Of a stretch of 64,000 nt of DNA, positions 54,065-63,020 are shown one piece after another (position 1 is the first letter of the stretch; every line of letters starts with the position of its first letter). The notes below the pieces were generated by a model, which was not told the DNA's origin, searched no databases, and was given only the letters and a program-made list of their open reading frames with translations. Both the position numbers and the translations under genes were made by a program. Source of the stretch: JARRPM01 sp963765545 (GTDB taxonomy: Bacteria > Pseudomonadota > Gammaproteobacteria > Pseudomonadales > Halieaceae); NCBI GenBank assembly GCA_963765545.1, contig CAVXWW010000008.1, positions 750,760 to 814,759 of the forward strand, given 5' to 3'.

Positions 54065-54093
54065 TTATCTGAGCTGCTGGTTTGGGTTAGAAT
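54065..54093 (+). promoter_or_regulatory. candidate glyA promoter
   Basis: TAGAAT (54088-54093) with TTATCT 17 bp upstream (54065-54070). The -10 is good, the -35 poor. It lies about 58 bp before the glyA start. Confidence 0.4.
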
Positions 54094-54151
54094 GCGCCGC
54101 TTTCGAATCGGGGCGGGCCCAGCCGGCCCGCCAATCAGGCAGGGGAAAACC

Positions 54152-55417
54152 ATGTTCGACAAAAACATGAGCATCGAGGGGTTCGATGACGAGATATTCT
54201 CGTCTATCCAGGAAGAAGAGCGCCGCCAGGAAGAACACATCGAGCTGATAGCCTCGGAAAACTATGCCAGCCCCCGCGTGCTGGAGGCACAGGGTAGTGT
54301 GTTGACCAACAAGTATGCGGAAGGCTATCCCGGCAAGCGCTACTACGGCGGCTGTGAATACGTGGACAAAGCCGAGACGCTGGCGATAGAGCGGGCCAAG
54401 GCCCTGTTCGGTGCCGATTATGCCAATGTCCAGCCCCACTCCGGCTCCCAGGCCAACTCGGCGGTCTACCAGGCGCTGTGTGTCCCCGGCGACACGGTAT
54501 TGGGAATGAGCCTGGCGGATGGCGGTCACCTCACCCACGGTGCCAGCGTGAATTTCTCCGGCAAGACCTACCACGCTGTCCAGTACGGGCTCGACAACGC
54601 CACGGGTGAGGTGGATTACGAGCAGGTTGAGGCCCTGGCGCTGGAGCATAAGCCCAGGATGATTATCGCCGGGTTCTCGGCGTATTCCAGGGTGATGGAC
54701 TGGGCCCGTTTTCGCGAGATTGCCGACAAAGTGGACGCATACCTGTTGGTTGATATGGCTCACGTGGCAGGCCTTGTGGCTGCCGGTGTCTATCCCAACC
54801 CGGTGCCCCATGCCGACGTGGTGACCTCTACAACACACAAGACCCTGCGTGGCCCCCGGGGCGGAATTATCCTGGCCCGTGCCAACGAGGTGCTGGAGAA
54901 AAAGTTCAATTCAGCCGTGTTCCCTGGCGGCCAGGGCGGTCCCCTGATGCATGCGATCGCTGCCAAGGCGGTGAGTTTCAAGGAGGCTGCCAGCCCGGAT
55001 TTCGTGACCTACCAGAAGCAGGTGGTCGCCAATGCCAGGGCGATGGCGGCAACCTTTATCGACCGGGGTATCAATATTGTCTCCGGCGGCACCGACAATC
55101 ACCTGATGCTGGTGGACCTGATAGGTAAGCCGTACACCGGTAAGGACGCGGACGCCGCCCTGGGTAATGCCAATATTACAGTGAACAAGAATGCGGTCCC
55201 CAATGACCCGCGCTCCCCGTTTATTACCTCCGGCCTGAGAGTCGGTACCCCTGCGATCACGACCCGCGGTTTCGGTGAGGCCGAAACTGTGGCGCTGACG
55301 GGCTGGATGTGTGATGTACTGGAATCCCTGGAAAGCGGTGACTCAGAGCAGGTGATCGCAGCGGTCAAAGCAAAAGTGCTCGAAATCTGTGGTCGTTTCC
55401 CGGTTTACCGCGACTAG
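54152..55417 (+). CDS. glyA: serine hydroxymethyltransferase
   Basis: A 421-residue PLP enzyme converting serine and tetrahydrofolate to glycine and methylene-THF. It has the IELIASENYASP start region, the EGYPGKRYYGG signature and the cofactor lysine in TTTHKTLRGPRGG. The frame opens at 54092, but the ATG at 54152 follows AGGGG and gives the standard length. It converges with the FNR-type gene with a 33 bp gap. Confidence 0.97.
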   Translation: MFDKNMSIEGFDDEIFSSIQEEERRQEEHIELIASENYASPRVLEAQGSVLTNKYAEGYPGKRYYGGCEYVDKAETLAIERAKALFGADYANVQPHSGSQANSAVYQALCVPGDTVLGMSLADGGHLTHGASVNFSGKTYHAVQYGLDNATGEVDYEQVEALALEHKPRMIIAGFSAYSRVMDWARFREIADKVDAYLLVDMAHVAGLVAAGVYPNPVPHADVVTSTTHKTLRGPRGGIILARANEVLEKKFNSAVFPGGQGGPLMHAIAAKAVSFKEAASPDFVTYQKQVVANARAMAATFIDRGINIVSGGTDNHLMLVDLIGKPYTGKDADAALGNANITVNKNAVPNDPRSPFITSGLRVGTPAITTRGFGEAETVALTGWMCDVLESLESGDSEQVIAAVKAKVLEICGRFPVYRD

Positions 55418-55450
55418 TTCGCGGGGCCCGGGTATCCCCCTATGGCCCGG

Positions 55451-56206
55451 CTAGTCACTAATCGGTTCGCGTAGGCGGGGCACGTCCAGAATAGTCAGCT
55501 CTCGCTTGCTCAGGCTGATGATGCCGCTCTTTTCCAGTCGTGCCAGCTCGCGGCAGACCGTCTCCAGGGTGACCCCCAGGTAATTGCCGATATCCGTGCG
55601 GGACATGGGCAGGTAGAGCTCGGTGGCGGAATCATCCCGCCGTGCGGCCCTGGTGGACAATCCCAGCAAAAAAGCCGCGATACGTTTTTTGGCTGGCCGT
55701 TTATGCAGGAACTGGGCGGCGAGTTCGTGGTCCTCCACCAGCCGCTGGCTCATCAGGTGGAACAGGCGTGATTGCAGGTCGGGAATCTTTCGACACAGGT
55801 CCTCCAGGCCATCGAAGGGTATTTCGCAGACCAGCGTATCCTCCAATGCTCTGGCTGTGCTGCGGTAGTGCGAGTCATTGATCCCGGAAAAGCTGAATAT
55901 TTCACCGGGGAGGTGGCAGCCTGTAATCCGGATCCAGCCATCCTCATGGGTACTATAGGTCTTGATGCTGCCGCTGAGGATGGCATGCAGGGCGGTGAAG
56001 GTATCGTTCTGGTGGTACAGGTATTCGCCAGATTTCAGGGGGCGGCGGTGCTCAATGATGCTTTCCAGCGCCGTCATATGATGGGGATCCAGGGCGGCGG
56101 GCAGGCATAGCACACGCATGCGACAGTTATCGCAGGACAGATCAAAATCGTGAGAGCACGTGAGGTCCGAGCCTATCAGCTCGGCAACCACCTTATGGTC
56201 CAGCAT
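55451..56206 (-). CDS. FNR/ANR-type oxygen-sensing Crp-family regulator
   Basis: A 251-residue regulator. The N-terminal cysteines C25, C28 and C34 (CDNCRMRVLC) plus C127 (VCEIPF) reproduce the 4Fe-4S ligand set of FNR. A cyclic-nucleotide-like beta roll and a Crp helix-turn-helix (MSRTDIGNYLGVTLETVCREL) follow. The recognition helix reads ETVCR where FNR has ETISR/ETVSR, a Ser-to-Cys change at a DNA-contacting position. The start is ATG 56206, or the GTG one codon earlier. It should control genes for low-oxygen growth. Confidence 0.92.
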   Translation of the reverse strand: MLDHKVVAELIGSDLTCSHDFDLSCDNCRMRVLCLPAALDPHHMTALESIIEHRRPLKSGEYLYHQNDTFTALHAILSGSIKTYSTHEDGWIRITGCHLPGEIFSFSGINDSHYRSTARALEDTLVCEIPFDGLEDLCRKIPDLQSRLFHLMSQRLVEDHELAAQFLHKRPAKKRIAAFLLGLSTRAARRDDSATELYLPMSRTDIGNYLGVTLETVCRELARLEKSGIISLSKRELTILDVPRLREPISD

Positions 56207-56394
56207 CACCTTTGCCTGTTTTTATGAGCTCATTGTTGTCGCTCGCGGCTAGCGCAACATTATGGAGTAACTGGCAGGCCTTGTCATGGCCGCCGCCGCG
56301 ATTGATCAGCGGCGGCCTTTGAGCGTACAGAGTGACCGCCTTTTGTTGGGGAAATATGTTAACGTTCAGTCACTTAGAAATATGAGGTAGACAC

Positions 56395-56868
56395 ATGCAC
56401 TGTCCGTTTTGCAGCGCCGAGGATACCAAGGTCATAGATTCTCGCCTGGTCGCAGAGGGTGACCAGGTCCGGCGGCGCCGAGAGTGCCTGAGTTGCGCGG
56501 AGCGCTTTACAACCTACGAAATGGCGGAGCTGGTGATGCCCCGCCTGATCAAACAAAACGGCAATCGGGAGCCCTTTGACGAGAACAAACTGCGTGCCGG
56601 GTTCCTGCGCGCCCTGGAAAAAAGACCTGTGTCGGTGGAGCGCATTGAGGCGGTTATCAATCAGATCAAGCACGATTTGCGGGCAACCGGTGAGCGGGAG
56701 GTGGACTCACGGGTGTTGGGAGAGTTGGTGATGGACCAGTTGAAGCAGATGGACCAGGTGGCCTATGTGCGGTTCGCGTCGGTCTATCGCAGTTTCCAGG
56801 ATATCGCCGAGTTTCGCGACGCCATCGAGCGCCTTGAAGCCGAACCTGTCGCCCCGCCGCCCGATTGA
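56395..56868 (+). CDS. nrdR: transcriptional repressor NrdR
   Basis: A 157-residue repressor of ribonucleotide reductase genes. It has the zinc ribbon MHCPFC and CLSCAERF and an ATP-cone (PRLIKQNGNREPFDENKL) that senses ATP/dATP. NrdR boxes are expected upstream of nrdAB, and candidates occur in this window at about 35.8 kb. It begins the riboflavin operon, 14 bp before ribD. A 9-bp perfect stem (56288-56296 with 56309-56317) lies in its upstream region. Confidence 0.97.
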   Translation: MHCPFCSAEDTKVIDSRLVAEGDQVRRRRECLSCAERFTTYEMAELVMPRLIKQNGNREPFDENKLRAGFLRALEKRPVSVERIEAVINQIKHDLRATGEREVDSRVLGELVMDQLKQMDQVAYVRFASVYRSFQDIAEFRDAIERLEAEPVAPPPD

Positions 56869-56882
56869 GCTGAGCGCCGACG

Positions 56883-57995
56883 ATGAACCCCGTGTTCGAC
56901 ACCCGCATGATGGCGCGCGCCCTGCAGTTGGCCCGCCGCGGCCAGTACAGTGCGATGCCCAACCCCCACGTCGGCTGCGTGCTGGTTCGTGATGGTGACA
57001 TCATCGGGGAGGGTTATACCCGACCCGCTGGCGGCAACCATGCGGAGATCGAGGCACTCCTGGCAGCGCAAGATGCCAGTGGCGCTGTCGCGTATGTCAC
57101 CCTCGAACCGTGCTCTCACCAGGGCAAAACCGGCCCCTGTGCTGACGCCCTGATCGCCGCCGGGGTGAAACGCGTCGTTGCAGCCACCCTTGATCCCAAT
57201 CCCCGGGTGGCGGGTCAGGGCCTGGATAAACTGCGTGCGGCGGGTATCGAGGTGGAATGCGGCCTGCTGGAGGGCGAGGCGCGCCAGGTGATTCCGGGTT
57301 TTATTGCCCGCATGACGCGCGGCCGGGGCAGGGTATGCGCCAAGCTGGCCATGTCCCTGGACGGCCGAACGGCCATGGCCTCCGGGGAAAGCCAGTGGAT
57401 TACCGGCCCCGCCGCCCGCGAGGATGTGCAGCGTCTGCGCGCCCGGAGTTGTGCTGTCCTCACCGGGATTGGCACGGTGTTGTCTGATGATTGCGCGCTC
57501 ACTGTTCGCGCCGGTGAGCTGGGCCTGCCGGCGATTGAAGCAGAACTGGCGGCCGCCCGGCAGCCATTGCGGGTGGTGCTGGATTCCAGCTTGCAGACCC
57601 CGGCAGCTGCCCGGGTGCTGGCGGGTGCTGGCGCCACACTGCTTTGTCATCGCGAGGGCGCGCCAATACCGGCGGGTCTGGTTCAGGGTGGGGCCCGGTT
57701 CCTGCCGCTATCTGCGGATGGGTCGGGCCTGAACCTGCAGCAGTTGATGGCGGAGCTGAGCACGCGGCAATGCAACGAAATTCTGGTAGAATCTGGCCCC
57801 CGCCTGGCGGGGGCCCTGCTGCAGGAGGGGCTGCTGGATGAGTTGATCGTCTATATGGCACCGGCGCTCATGGGAGACCGGGCACGCCCGCTGCTGAGCC
57901 TGCCGCTGGATAACATGGCAGACAAGGTGCAGTTACATATCGAGGATGTGCGCAAGGTCGGCCAGGACTGGCGTATTACCGCAAAGCCCGCCTGA
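56883..57995 (+). CDS. ribD: bifunctional riboflavin deaminase/reductase RibD
   Basis: A 370-residue enzyme for two steps of riboflavin synthesis. The N-terminal deaminase zinc site is NHAEIEAL and TLEPCSHQGKTGPC. The C-terminal reductase has RPLRVVLDSSLQTP-like sequence (QPLRVVLDSSL), a GRTAMASGESQWITG segment and EILVESGPRLAGALL. Its context between nrdR and ribE is the usual gammaproteobacterial order. Confidence 0.96.
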   Translation: MNPVFDTRMMARALQLARRGQYSAMPNPHVGCVLVRDGDIIGEGYTRPAGGNHAEIEALLAAQDASGAVAYVTLEPCSHQGKTGPCADALIAAGVKRVVAATLDPNPRVAGQGLDKLRAAGIEVECGLLEGEARQVIPGFIARMTRGRGRVCAKLAMSLDGRTAMASGESQWITGPAAREDVQRLRARSCAVLTGIGTVLSDDCALTVRAGELGLPAIEAELAAARQPLRVVLDSSLQTPAAARVLAGAGATLLCHREGAPIPAGLVQGGARFLPLSADGSGLNLQQLMAELSTRQCNEILVESGPRLAGALLQEGLLDELIVYMAPALMGDRARPLLSLPLDNMADKVQLHIEDVRKVGQDWRITAKPA

Positions 57996-58027
57996 CGCAT
58001 CCGGGTGGCGTTGTATTAAGGAGCATC

Positions 58028-58693
58028 ATGTTCACAGGAATTATCCAGGCCGTCGGCACCGTGGCTGCCATGCAGCCCAGTGGTGGTGATCTGCGCCTGC
58101 GTATCCAGACAGGCAAATTGGCGCTGGAGGACGTGGTACTCGGGGACAGCATCTGTACCAATGGCGTCTGCCTGACGGTCATCGAACTGCCCGGAGACGG
58201 TTTCTGGGCCGACGTATCGGTTGAAACGCTGAACTTTACCACTCTGGGCCAATTGCAGCCCGGGGCGAGGGTAAACCTGGAGAAAGCCCTTACCCCCGCC
58301 AGTCGCCTGGGTGGTCACATCGTGAGCGGGCATGTGGATGGGGTAGGGGAGGTGGTCAGCCTGGCCGAGGATGCCCGCTCCATCAGGGTTGAATTGAGCG
58401 CTCCGGCGGCACTGGCGAAATACATTGCACACAAGGGCAGTATTTGTGTGGACGGCACAAGTCTCACGGTCAACGCGGTAGATGGCGCCCGGTTTGCGCT
58501 CAATATTATTCCCCAGACCATGGCCGAGACCGTGTTTGGCGAGTATCGCCCGGGTACAGCGGTCAATCTCGAAGTGGATGTCATAGCCCGCTACCTGGAG
58601 CGCCTGGTGCTGGGCGATGCTGCGGCAGACCCCCATGCAGAGAGCGGGTTGTCACTTGAAACACTGGCCGATAATGGCTTTTTGCGCGGCTGA
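58028..58693 (+). CDS. ribE: riboflavin synthase alpha chain
   Basis: A 221-residue trimeric enzyme that dismutates two 6,7-dimethyl-8-ribityllumazines to riboflavin. Two tandem lumazine-binding barrels are visible: MFTGIIQAVGTV with SICTNGVCLTV, then GGHIVSGHVDGVGEV with SICVDGTSLTVN. AAGGAG precedes the ATG. It follows ribD by 32 bp. Confidence 0.96.
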   Translation: MFTGIIQAVGTVAAMQPSGGDLRLRIQTGKLALEDVVLGDSICTNGVCLTVIELPGDGFWADVSVETLNFTTLGQLQPGARVNLEKALTPASRLGGHIVSGHVDGVGEVVSLAEDARSIRVELSAPAALAKYIAHKGSICVDGTSLTVNAVDGARFALNIIPQTMAETVFGEYRPGTAVNLEVDVIARYLERLVLGDAAADPHAESGLSLETLADNGFLRG

Positions 58694-58722
58694 ACGCCCC
58701 GCACAGGAACAGGAAACAGGGT

Positions 58723-59826
58723 TTGAACTCAGTAGATGAACTGATCAGTGATATTCGCCAGGGCCGAATGGTCGTGCTGCTGGATGACGATGCCGACAGC
58801 CACAACGAAGGTGTGGTTGTGGTGGCGGCAGAGCACTGCGATGCGGGTCACGTCAATTTCATGGCGCGCCAGGCCCGGGGCCTGGTTTGCCTGACCCTGA
58901 CCCAGGACCGTTGCCGGCAACTGAACCTGCCGCTGATGGTGGATGAAGGCCTGGGTGAAAAAGCCCAGTTCACACTCTCCATCGAGGCGGCCCAGGGTAT
59001 CGATACGGGTATTTCCGCAGCGGACCGCGCACGCACGGTCCAGGCGGCGGTAGCGCCTTTCGCAGAGCCCCGGGATATCGTCCAGCCCGGACATATATTT
59101 CCCCTGGCTGCGCTGCCCGGCGGGGTGCTGACCCGGGCCGGCCATACGGAGGCGGCCTGTGACTATGCGCGACTGGCGGGATTGCTGCCCGCCGCAGTAA
59201 TCGCGGACATACTTACCCCGGAGGGCATGGTGGCTGACGGTCCCGCCCTGCGCGAGTTCGCCGACAAGCACCAGTTGAAGCTTGGTACCATCGCCGATTT
59301 GATCCACTTTCGCATGGTGAATGAGCGCACTATTCGCCGGATTCGCGAGGGCACGGTCCAGACCGAATACGGTGACTTTCAGCTTACCGCCTACCGGGAG
59401 CAGACTACCGGTGAGGTGCATCTCGCCCTGTCATGCGGAGAAATTGTGCCTGAGCAGCCCACGCTGGTGCGGGTGCATGTGCAGTCAGTGCTGCGCGACC
59501 TGGTGACCAGCCAGGTGCCAGGGCAGGCGGGCTGGAGTATGGGTAACTGCATGAAAGCCGTGGCCGACGCCGGTCGGGGGGTGATCGTTCTGCTGGCCCG
59601 CGCCGAGAGCCCGGACCAACTGCTTACCAGTATCGATATGGCGCTGGGCGAGGCCGCGCCAGCGGGTGCAATGGCGCCTGATACCTACGCCACCGTTGGG
59701 CTGGGCTCGCAGATTCTCAAGGACCTCGGCGTGGGAAAAATCCACCTGATGGGCGCGCCTATCAAGTACAATGCGATTTCCGGCTTTGGTCTCGAAGTAC
59801 TGGATTTTGTGCAGCCGGGGCAGTGA
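58723..59826 (+). CDS. RibBA-like protein with altered residues in both domains
   Basis: A 367-residue protein with the RibBA layout: DHBP synthase-like domain (about 1-200) and GTP cyclohydrolase II-like domain (about 205-365). In the first domain the loop normally reading DDEDRENEGD reads DDDADSHNEGV, so the Arg, the metal-ligand Glu and the Asp are Ser, His and Val; RAGHTEA (139-144) is kept. In the second, the zinc motif CLTGDxFxSxRCDC is absent. Loss of the second activity is common in such fusions; loss of the first-domain residues is not. The start is a TTG at 58723. It sits where ribB is expected, between ribE and ribH. Confidence 0.8.
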   Translation: MNSVDELISDIRQGRMVVLLDDDADSHNEGVVVVAAEHCDAGHVNFMARQARGLVCLTLTQDRCRQLNLPLMVDEGLGEKAQFTLSIEAAQGIDTGISAADRARTVQAAVAPFAEPRDIVQPGHIFPLAALPGGVLTRAGHTEAACDYARLAGLLPAAVIADILTPEGMVADGPALREFADKHQLKLGTIADLIHFRMVNERTIRRIREGTVQTEYGDFQLTAYREQTTGEVHLALSCGEIVPEQPTLVRVHVQSVLRDLVTSQVPGQAGWSMGNCMKAVADAGRGVIVLLARAESPDQLLTSIDMALGEAAPAGAMAPDTYATVGLGSQILKDLGVGKIHLMGAPIKYNAISGFGLEVLDFVQPGQ

Positions 59827-59875
59827 GCGCCTGGCGTGCGGTTGGTTGACTGCTGATGAGTAAGGGAAAGAAACG

Positions 59876-60349
59876 ATGACGGATATCAAAACGATAGAGG
59901 GCGATTTTACCAGCGGTAAGGGCAGGTACACCCTGGTGGTCGGGCGCTGGAACAGCTTCGTAGTTGAACACCTGCTGGAAGGCGCCATAGACACGCTGCG
60001 CCGTCACGGGGTGGACGACAAACACATAGCGATTGTGCGCGCCCCCGGCGCTTTCGAGATTCCCCTGGTGTGTAAAAAGGTTGCAGCTAAAGGTGAGGCC
60101 GATGCCATCATCGCGCTGGGCGCGGTGATTCGCGGGGGCACACCACATTTCGAGTATGTTGCGGGGGAGTGTACCAAGGGTATAGCCCAGGTAAGCATGG
60201 ACCACGGTGTGCCAATCTCGTTCGGGGTGCTGACCGTCGACTCTATCGAGCAGGCCGTAGAACGCTCGGGCACCAAAGCGGGTAATAAGGGAGCAGAAGC
60301 GGCCCTGTCTGCCATCGAAATGGTGAGCCTCCTGGGCAAGATCGGCTGA
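59876..60349 (+). CDS. ribH: 6,7-dimethyl-8-ribityllumazine synthase
   Basis: A 157-residue enzyme condensing the RibD product with dihydroxybutanone phosphate. It has RAPGAFEIPLVCKK, GAVIRGGTPHFEYV and the catalytic His segment, then ISFGVLTVDSIEQAVERSG. Its stop is directly followed by the GTG start of nusB. Operon member. Confidence 0.97.
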   Translation: MTDIKTIEGDFTSGKGRYTLVVGRWNSFVVEHLLEGAIDTLRRHGVDDKHIAIVRAPGAFEIPLVCKKVAAKGEADAIIALGAVIRGGTPHFEYVAGECTKGIAQVSMDHGVPISFGVLTVDSIEQAVERSGTKAGNKGAEAALSAIEMVSLLGKIG

Positions 60350-60802
60350 GTGGGCAAGCCAACGCACAATACACTCGCTGCCGAGCGCCGCAAGGCGCGG
60401 CACTACGGTATGCAGGCGCTTTACCAGTGGGAGATGGCCGGTGCCTCCCTGGCTGACATAGAAGCGGAATTCCGCGCCGATTACGATTTCAGTCACGTTG
60501 ACCTGGAGTATTTCCAGGCGCTACTGCACGGGGTTCCCGCGTGTGTTGACGAACTGGAGGCAAGGCTGGAGCCGCTGCTGGATCGCAAGCTGGATGACCT
60601 GGACCCGATCGAGCGCACCCTGTTGCGCATGGGCACCTATGAGCTGGCCTCCAGACCGGATGTGCCCTACAAGGTGGTCATTAATGAAGCGGTCGCCCTG
60701 ACTAAAAAATTCGGCGCGACCGACGGCCACAAGTACATCAACGGCGTCCTGGACAAGGTCGCTAGGGAACTGCGCAAGGTCGAGATCGACGCGGCATCCT
60801 GA
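60350..60802 (+). CDS. nusB: transcription antitermination factor NusB
   Basis: A 150-residue protein acting with NusE at boxA in rRNA antitermination. It shows RRKARHYGMQALYQWEMAG and the C-terminal KFGATDGHKYINGVLDKVAREL. The start is GTG with no gap after ribH, so translation is likely coupled. The stop overlaps the thiL ATG by one base. Confidence 0.96.
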   Translation: MGKPTHNTLAAERRKARHYGMQALYQWEMAGASLADIEAEFRADYDFSHVDLEYFQALLHGVPACVDELEARLEPLLDRKLDDLDPIERTLLRMGTYELASRPDVPYKVVINEAVALTKKFGATDGHKYINGVLDKVARELRKVEIDAAS

Positions 60803-61722
60803 TGCCTCTGTCCGAATTTACCCTGATATACCGTTATTTTTCTGCCCTGGGGCGCGGCGAGGCCGTGGATCTCTCCGTGGGTGATGACTGCGCCATCCTG
60901 CGGCTGGAACCCGGCGAACGCCTGGCCACCTCGGTGGATACCATGGTTGAGGGTGTGCATTTTCCCGCCGACACGTTTCCTGAGGATATTGGTTTTCGCG
61001 CTGCCTCGGTCGCCGCCAGTGACCTGGCTGCCATGGGTGCTCGCCCGCTGGGTATGACCCTGGCGCTAACCCTGCCTGCAATAGACGAACTGTGGCTGCA
61101 CGCCTTCAGCCAGGGTATCGCTGACGCTGCGGCGCAGTACCAGCTGCCGCTGGTGGGTGGAGATACCACCCGTGGGCCCCTGACCATTACGGTGCAGGTA
61201 TTGGGCGCACTGCCCCTGGCACAGGCACTGCTGCGCGGCGGCGCCAGTCCCGGCGATGAACTCTACGTGTCCGGTACCCTGGGCGATGCCGCGGGAGCGC
61301 TGGCTTTCCTGGCGGGTGACTGGCGGGCGTCGCCTACCGAGGCCGAATACCTGCTCAACCGATTCAATCGACCACAGGCCAGGATGGAACTGGGACAGGA
61401 ACTGCTGGGCAGGGCTACTGCTGCAATAGACATTTCAGATGGCCTGCTTGCGGATGCAGGGCATATTGCCGCGGCCAGTGGAGTCAGGCTGGAGATAGAT
61501 CCATTATTGCTGCCGTTGTCGCCGGCCCTGGCGTCCCACCCCTCGCCGGACCAGGCGCGCTTATGGGGGCTGACCGGGGGCGATGACTATGAGCTTTGCT
61601 TCTGCCTGCCGGCCGCAGAGACAGCGCCGCCAGGCTGTACGCGTATTGGCTGTGCGGTAGCGGGCAGTGGGGTGGATTGCGGCCTCGATATTGAGATCGC
61701 CGCGGGTTACCAGCATTTCTGA
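60802..61722 (+). CDS. thiL: thiamine-monophosphate kinase
   Basis: A 306-residue enzyme making thiamine diphosphate. It has VGDDCAILRLEPGERLATSVDTMVEG (nucleotide and magnesium residues, 30-55 region), ASDLAAMGARPLG, VGGDTTRGPLTIT and ISDGLLADAGHIA. The ATG shares its first base with the nusB TGA (TGATG). The nusB-thiL-pgpA order is standard. Confidence 0.96.
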   Translation: MPLSEFTLIYRYFSALGRGEAVDLSVGDDCAILRLEPGERLATSVDTMVEGVHFPADTFPEDIGFRAASVAASDLAAMGARPLGMTLALTLPAIDELWLHAFSQGIADAAAQYQLPLVGGDTTRGPLTITVQVLGALPLAQALLRGGASPGDELYVSGTLGDAAGALAFLAGDWRASPTEAEYLLNRFNRPQARMELGQELLGRATAAIDISDGLLADAGHIAAASGVRLEIDPLLLPLSPALASHPSPDQARLWGLTGGDDYELCFCLPAAETAPPGCTRIGCAVAGSGVDCGLDIEIAAGYQHF

Positions 61723-61757
61723 AGAGGCCTGGTAAGGTCTGAAGAAGGGAGAAAGTC

Positions 61758-62249
61758 ATGAGTTCAGATACCTCCGGCCCGACACCCGTGCCAACACCGT
61801 TTCGCCGACCGGTGCAGTTCCTGGCATTTGGCTTTGGCAGCGGCCTCTCTCCCTGGGCTCCAGGCACCATGGGGACCCTGGTTGCCGTCCCGCTCTATTG
61901 GCTGGTAGCGCACTGGAGCCTGCCCTGGTACAGCGCATTTGTGCTGGTGACCGCCGTGTTGGGCATCTGGATCTGCGATGTCGCCAGCCGCCAGCTGCAG
62001 GTGCACGATCACCCCGGGATTGTCTGGGACGAGTTTGTCGGCTATTGGATTACGCTCTGGGCGGTGCCGGCTGACTGGGTATGGATGCTGGCGGGATTCG
62101 TGGTCTTCAGGGTATTCGATATCGTCAAACCCTGGCCAATAAGCCATCTCGACAGGAGCGTGAAGGGGGGGTTCGGTATTATGATCGATGATATTCTTGC
62201 CGGGATAATGGCATGTGGCACCTTGCACCTGGCTCTCTGGCTGCTGTAG
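61758..62249 (+). CDS. pgpA: phosphatidylglycerophosphatase A
   Basis: A 163-residue inner-membrane phosphatase for phosphatidylglycerol synthesis. It has FLAFGFGSGLSPWAPGTMGTL at the N-terminus, HDHPGIVWDEFVGYWI as active-site Asp/Glu region and MIDDILAGIMA at the C-terminus. AGGGAGAAAG precedes the ATG. It follows thiL by 35 bp. Confidence 0.96.
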   Translation: MSSDTSGPTPVPTPFRRPVQFLAFGFGSGLSPWAPGTMGTLVAVPLYWLVAHWSLPWYSAFVLVTAVLGIWICDVASRQLQVHDHPGIVWDEFVGYWITLWAVPADWVWMLAGFVVFRVFDIVKPWPISHLDRSVKGGFGIMIDDILAGIMACGTLHLALWLL

Positions 62250-62284
62250 GGCCGGTTGCGCAAGGGAACGGGGGTATTGAAAAC

Positions 62285-62947
62285 ATGACACGATTAGTAG
62301 CTGTGTTCGCCGTCGCCGCACTTCTTTTCGCCGCATCGCACGCGTCGGTGGCCTCCCCTGCAGACGCTTCCCCCGAAGTCGCTGTAGAGGCGCTTTTCAC
62401 CGATGCCGCGGTACTGCGGATTAACGGTGAGCGCAAAATGCTGAAATCTGGCCAAACCTATAAGGGAGTCACTCTGCTCGCAGCACACGCCCAGGTGGCA
62501 ACGCTTGACGTGGCCGGCCAGGTCATGGAGATGGGCCTGTCTCGCCGGGTGGGTACTCGCTATGCCACCCCGGACGCGCAGGTGGTGACTATCCCGCGCG
62601 ATGCCATGATGCAATACCAGACCAACGCGAGCATTAATGGCCGCAGTATGCAGGTGCTGGTGGACACCGGCGCCAACGTCGTCGCACTGAATTCGGCACA
62701 CGCCGCGGCCCTGGGGCTGGATTACACGGCCGGTGCCAGGACCCGGGTTGAAACTGCCAGTGGCAAAGTGAATGCCTGGTTGGTGACACTCGCTTCGGTG
62801 GATGTCGGGGGTATCCGGGTCGACAATGTGCAGGCAACGGTTGTAGAGGGGGGGTTTCCCTCAACCATCCTGTTGGGCATGACCTACCTTCGGCATGTCC
62901 AGATGGACGAGACAGGCGGTATTCTGTCCCTGTCGCGGGCCTGGTAG
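62285..62947 (+). CDS. secreted retropepsin-like aspartic protease
   Basis: A 220-residue protein with a signal peptide (VAVFAVAALLFAASHASVA) and a clan AA protease domain with LVDTGANVVALNS as active-site motif (DTGA) and FPSTILLGMTYL as second conserved region. Dimerisation would complete the active site. The 85-residue N-terminal part resembles an SH3-like or PDZ-lacking periplasmic domain and is not recognised. The ATG at 62285 is used because it begins the signal sequence. Ends the plus-strand run after pgpA. Confidence 0.82.
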   Translation: MTRLVAVFAVAALLFAASHASVASPADASPEVAVEALFTDAAVLRINGERKMLKSGQTYKGVTLLAAHAQVATLDVAGQVMEMGLSRRVGTRYATPDAQVVTIPRDAMMQYQTNASINGRSMQVLVDTGANVVALNSAHAAALGLDYTAGARTRVETASGKVNAWLVTLASVDVGGIRVDNVQATVVEGGFPSTILLGMTYLRHVQMDETGGILSLSRAW

Positions 62948-62986
62948 GGGGCAGCGCCTTGTTCGCAACCAGCTTGCTAAAGCTGC

Positions 62987-62992
62987 TAGAAT
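62987..62992 (+). promoter_or_regulatory. candidate -10 element for ribA
   Basis: TAGAAT lies 28 bp before the GTG at 63021, with no good -35. It would place the start point close to 63000, which excludes the ATG at 62991 as the ribA start. Confidence 0.35.
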
Positions 62993-63020
62993 GGCCGCCC
63001 TTTTCCGCCGGGTTCACCCA

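Noticed and set aside
56210..56394. FMN riboswitch or FNR box before nrdR-ribD
   Set aside because: I could not find the conserved RFN helices or a TTGAT-N4-ATCAA site. Only a 9-bp GC stem with a 12-base loop is clear, and it has no U tract beyond TTT.
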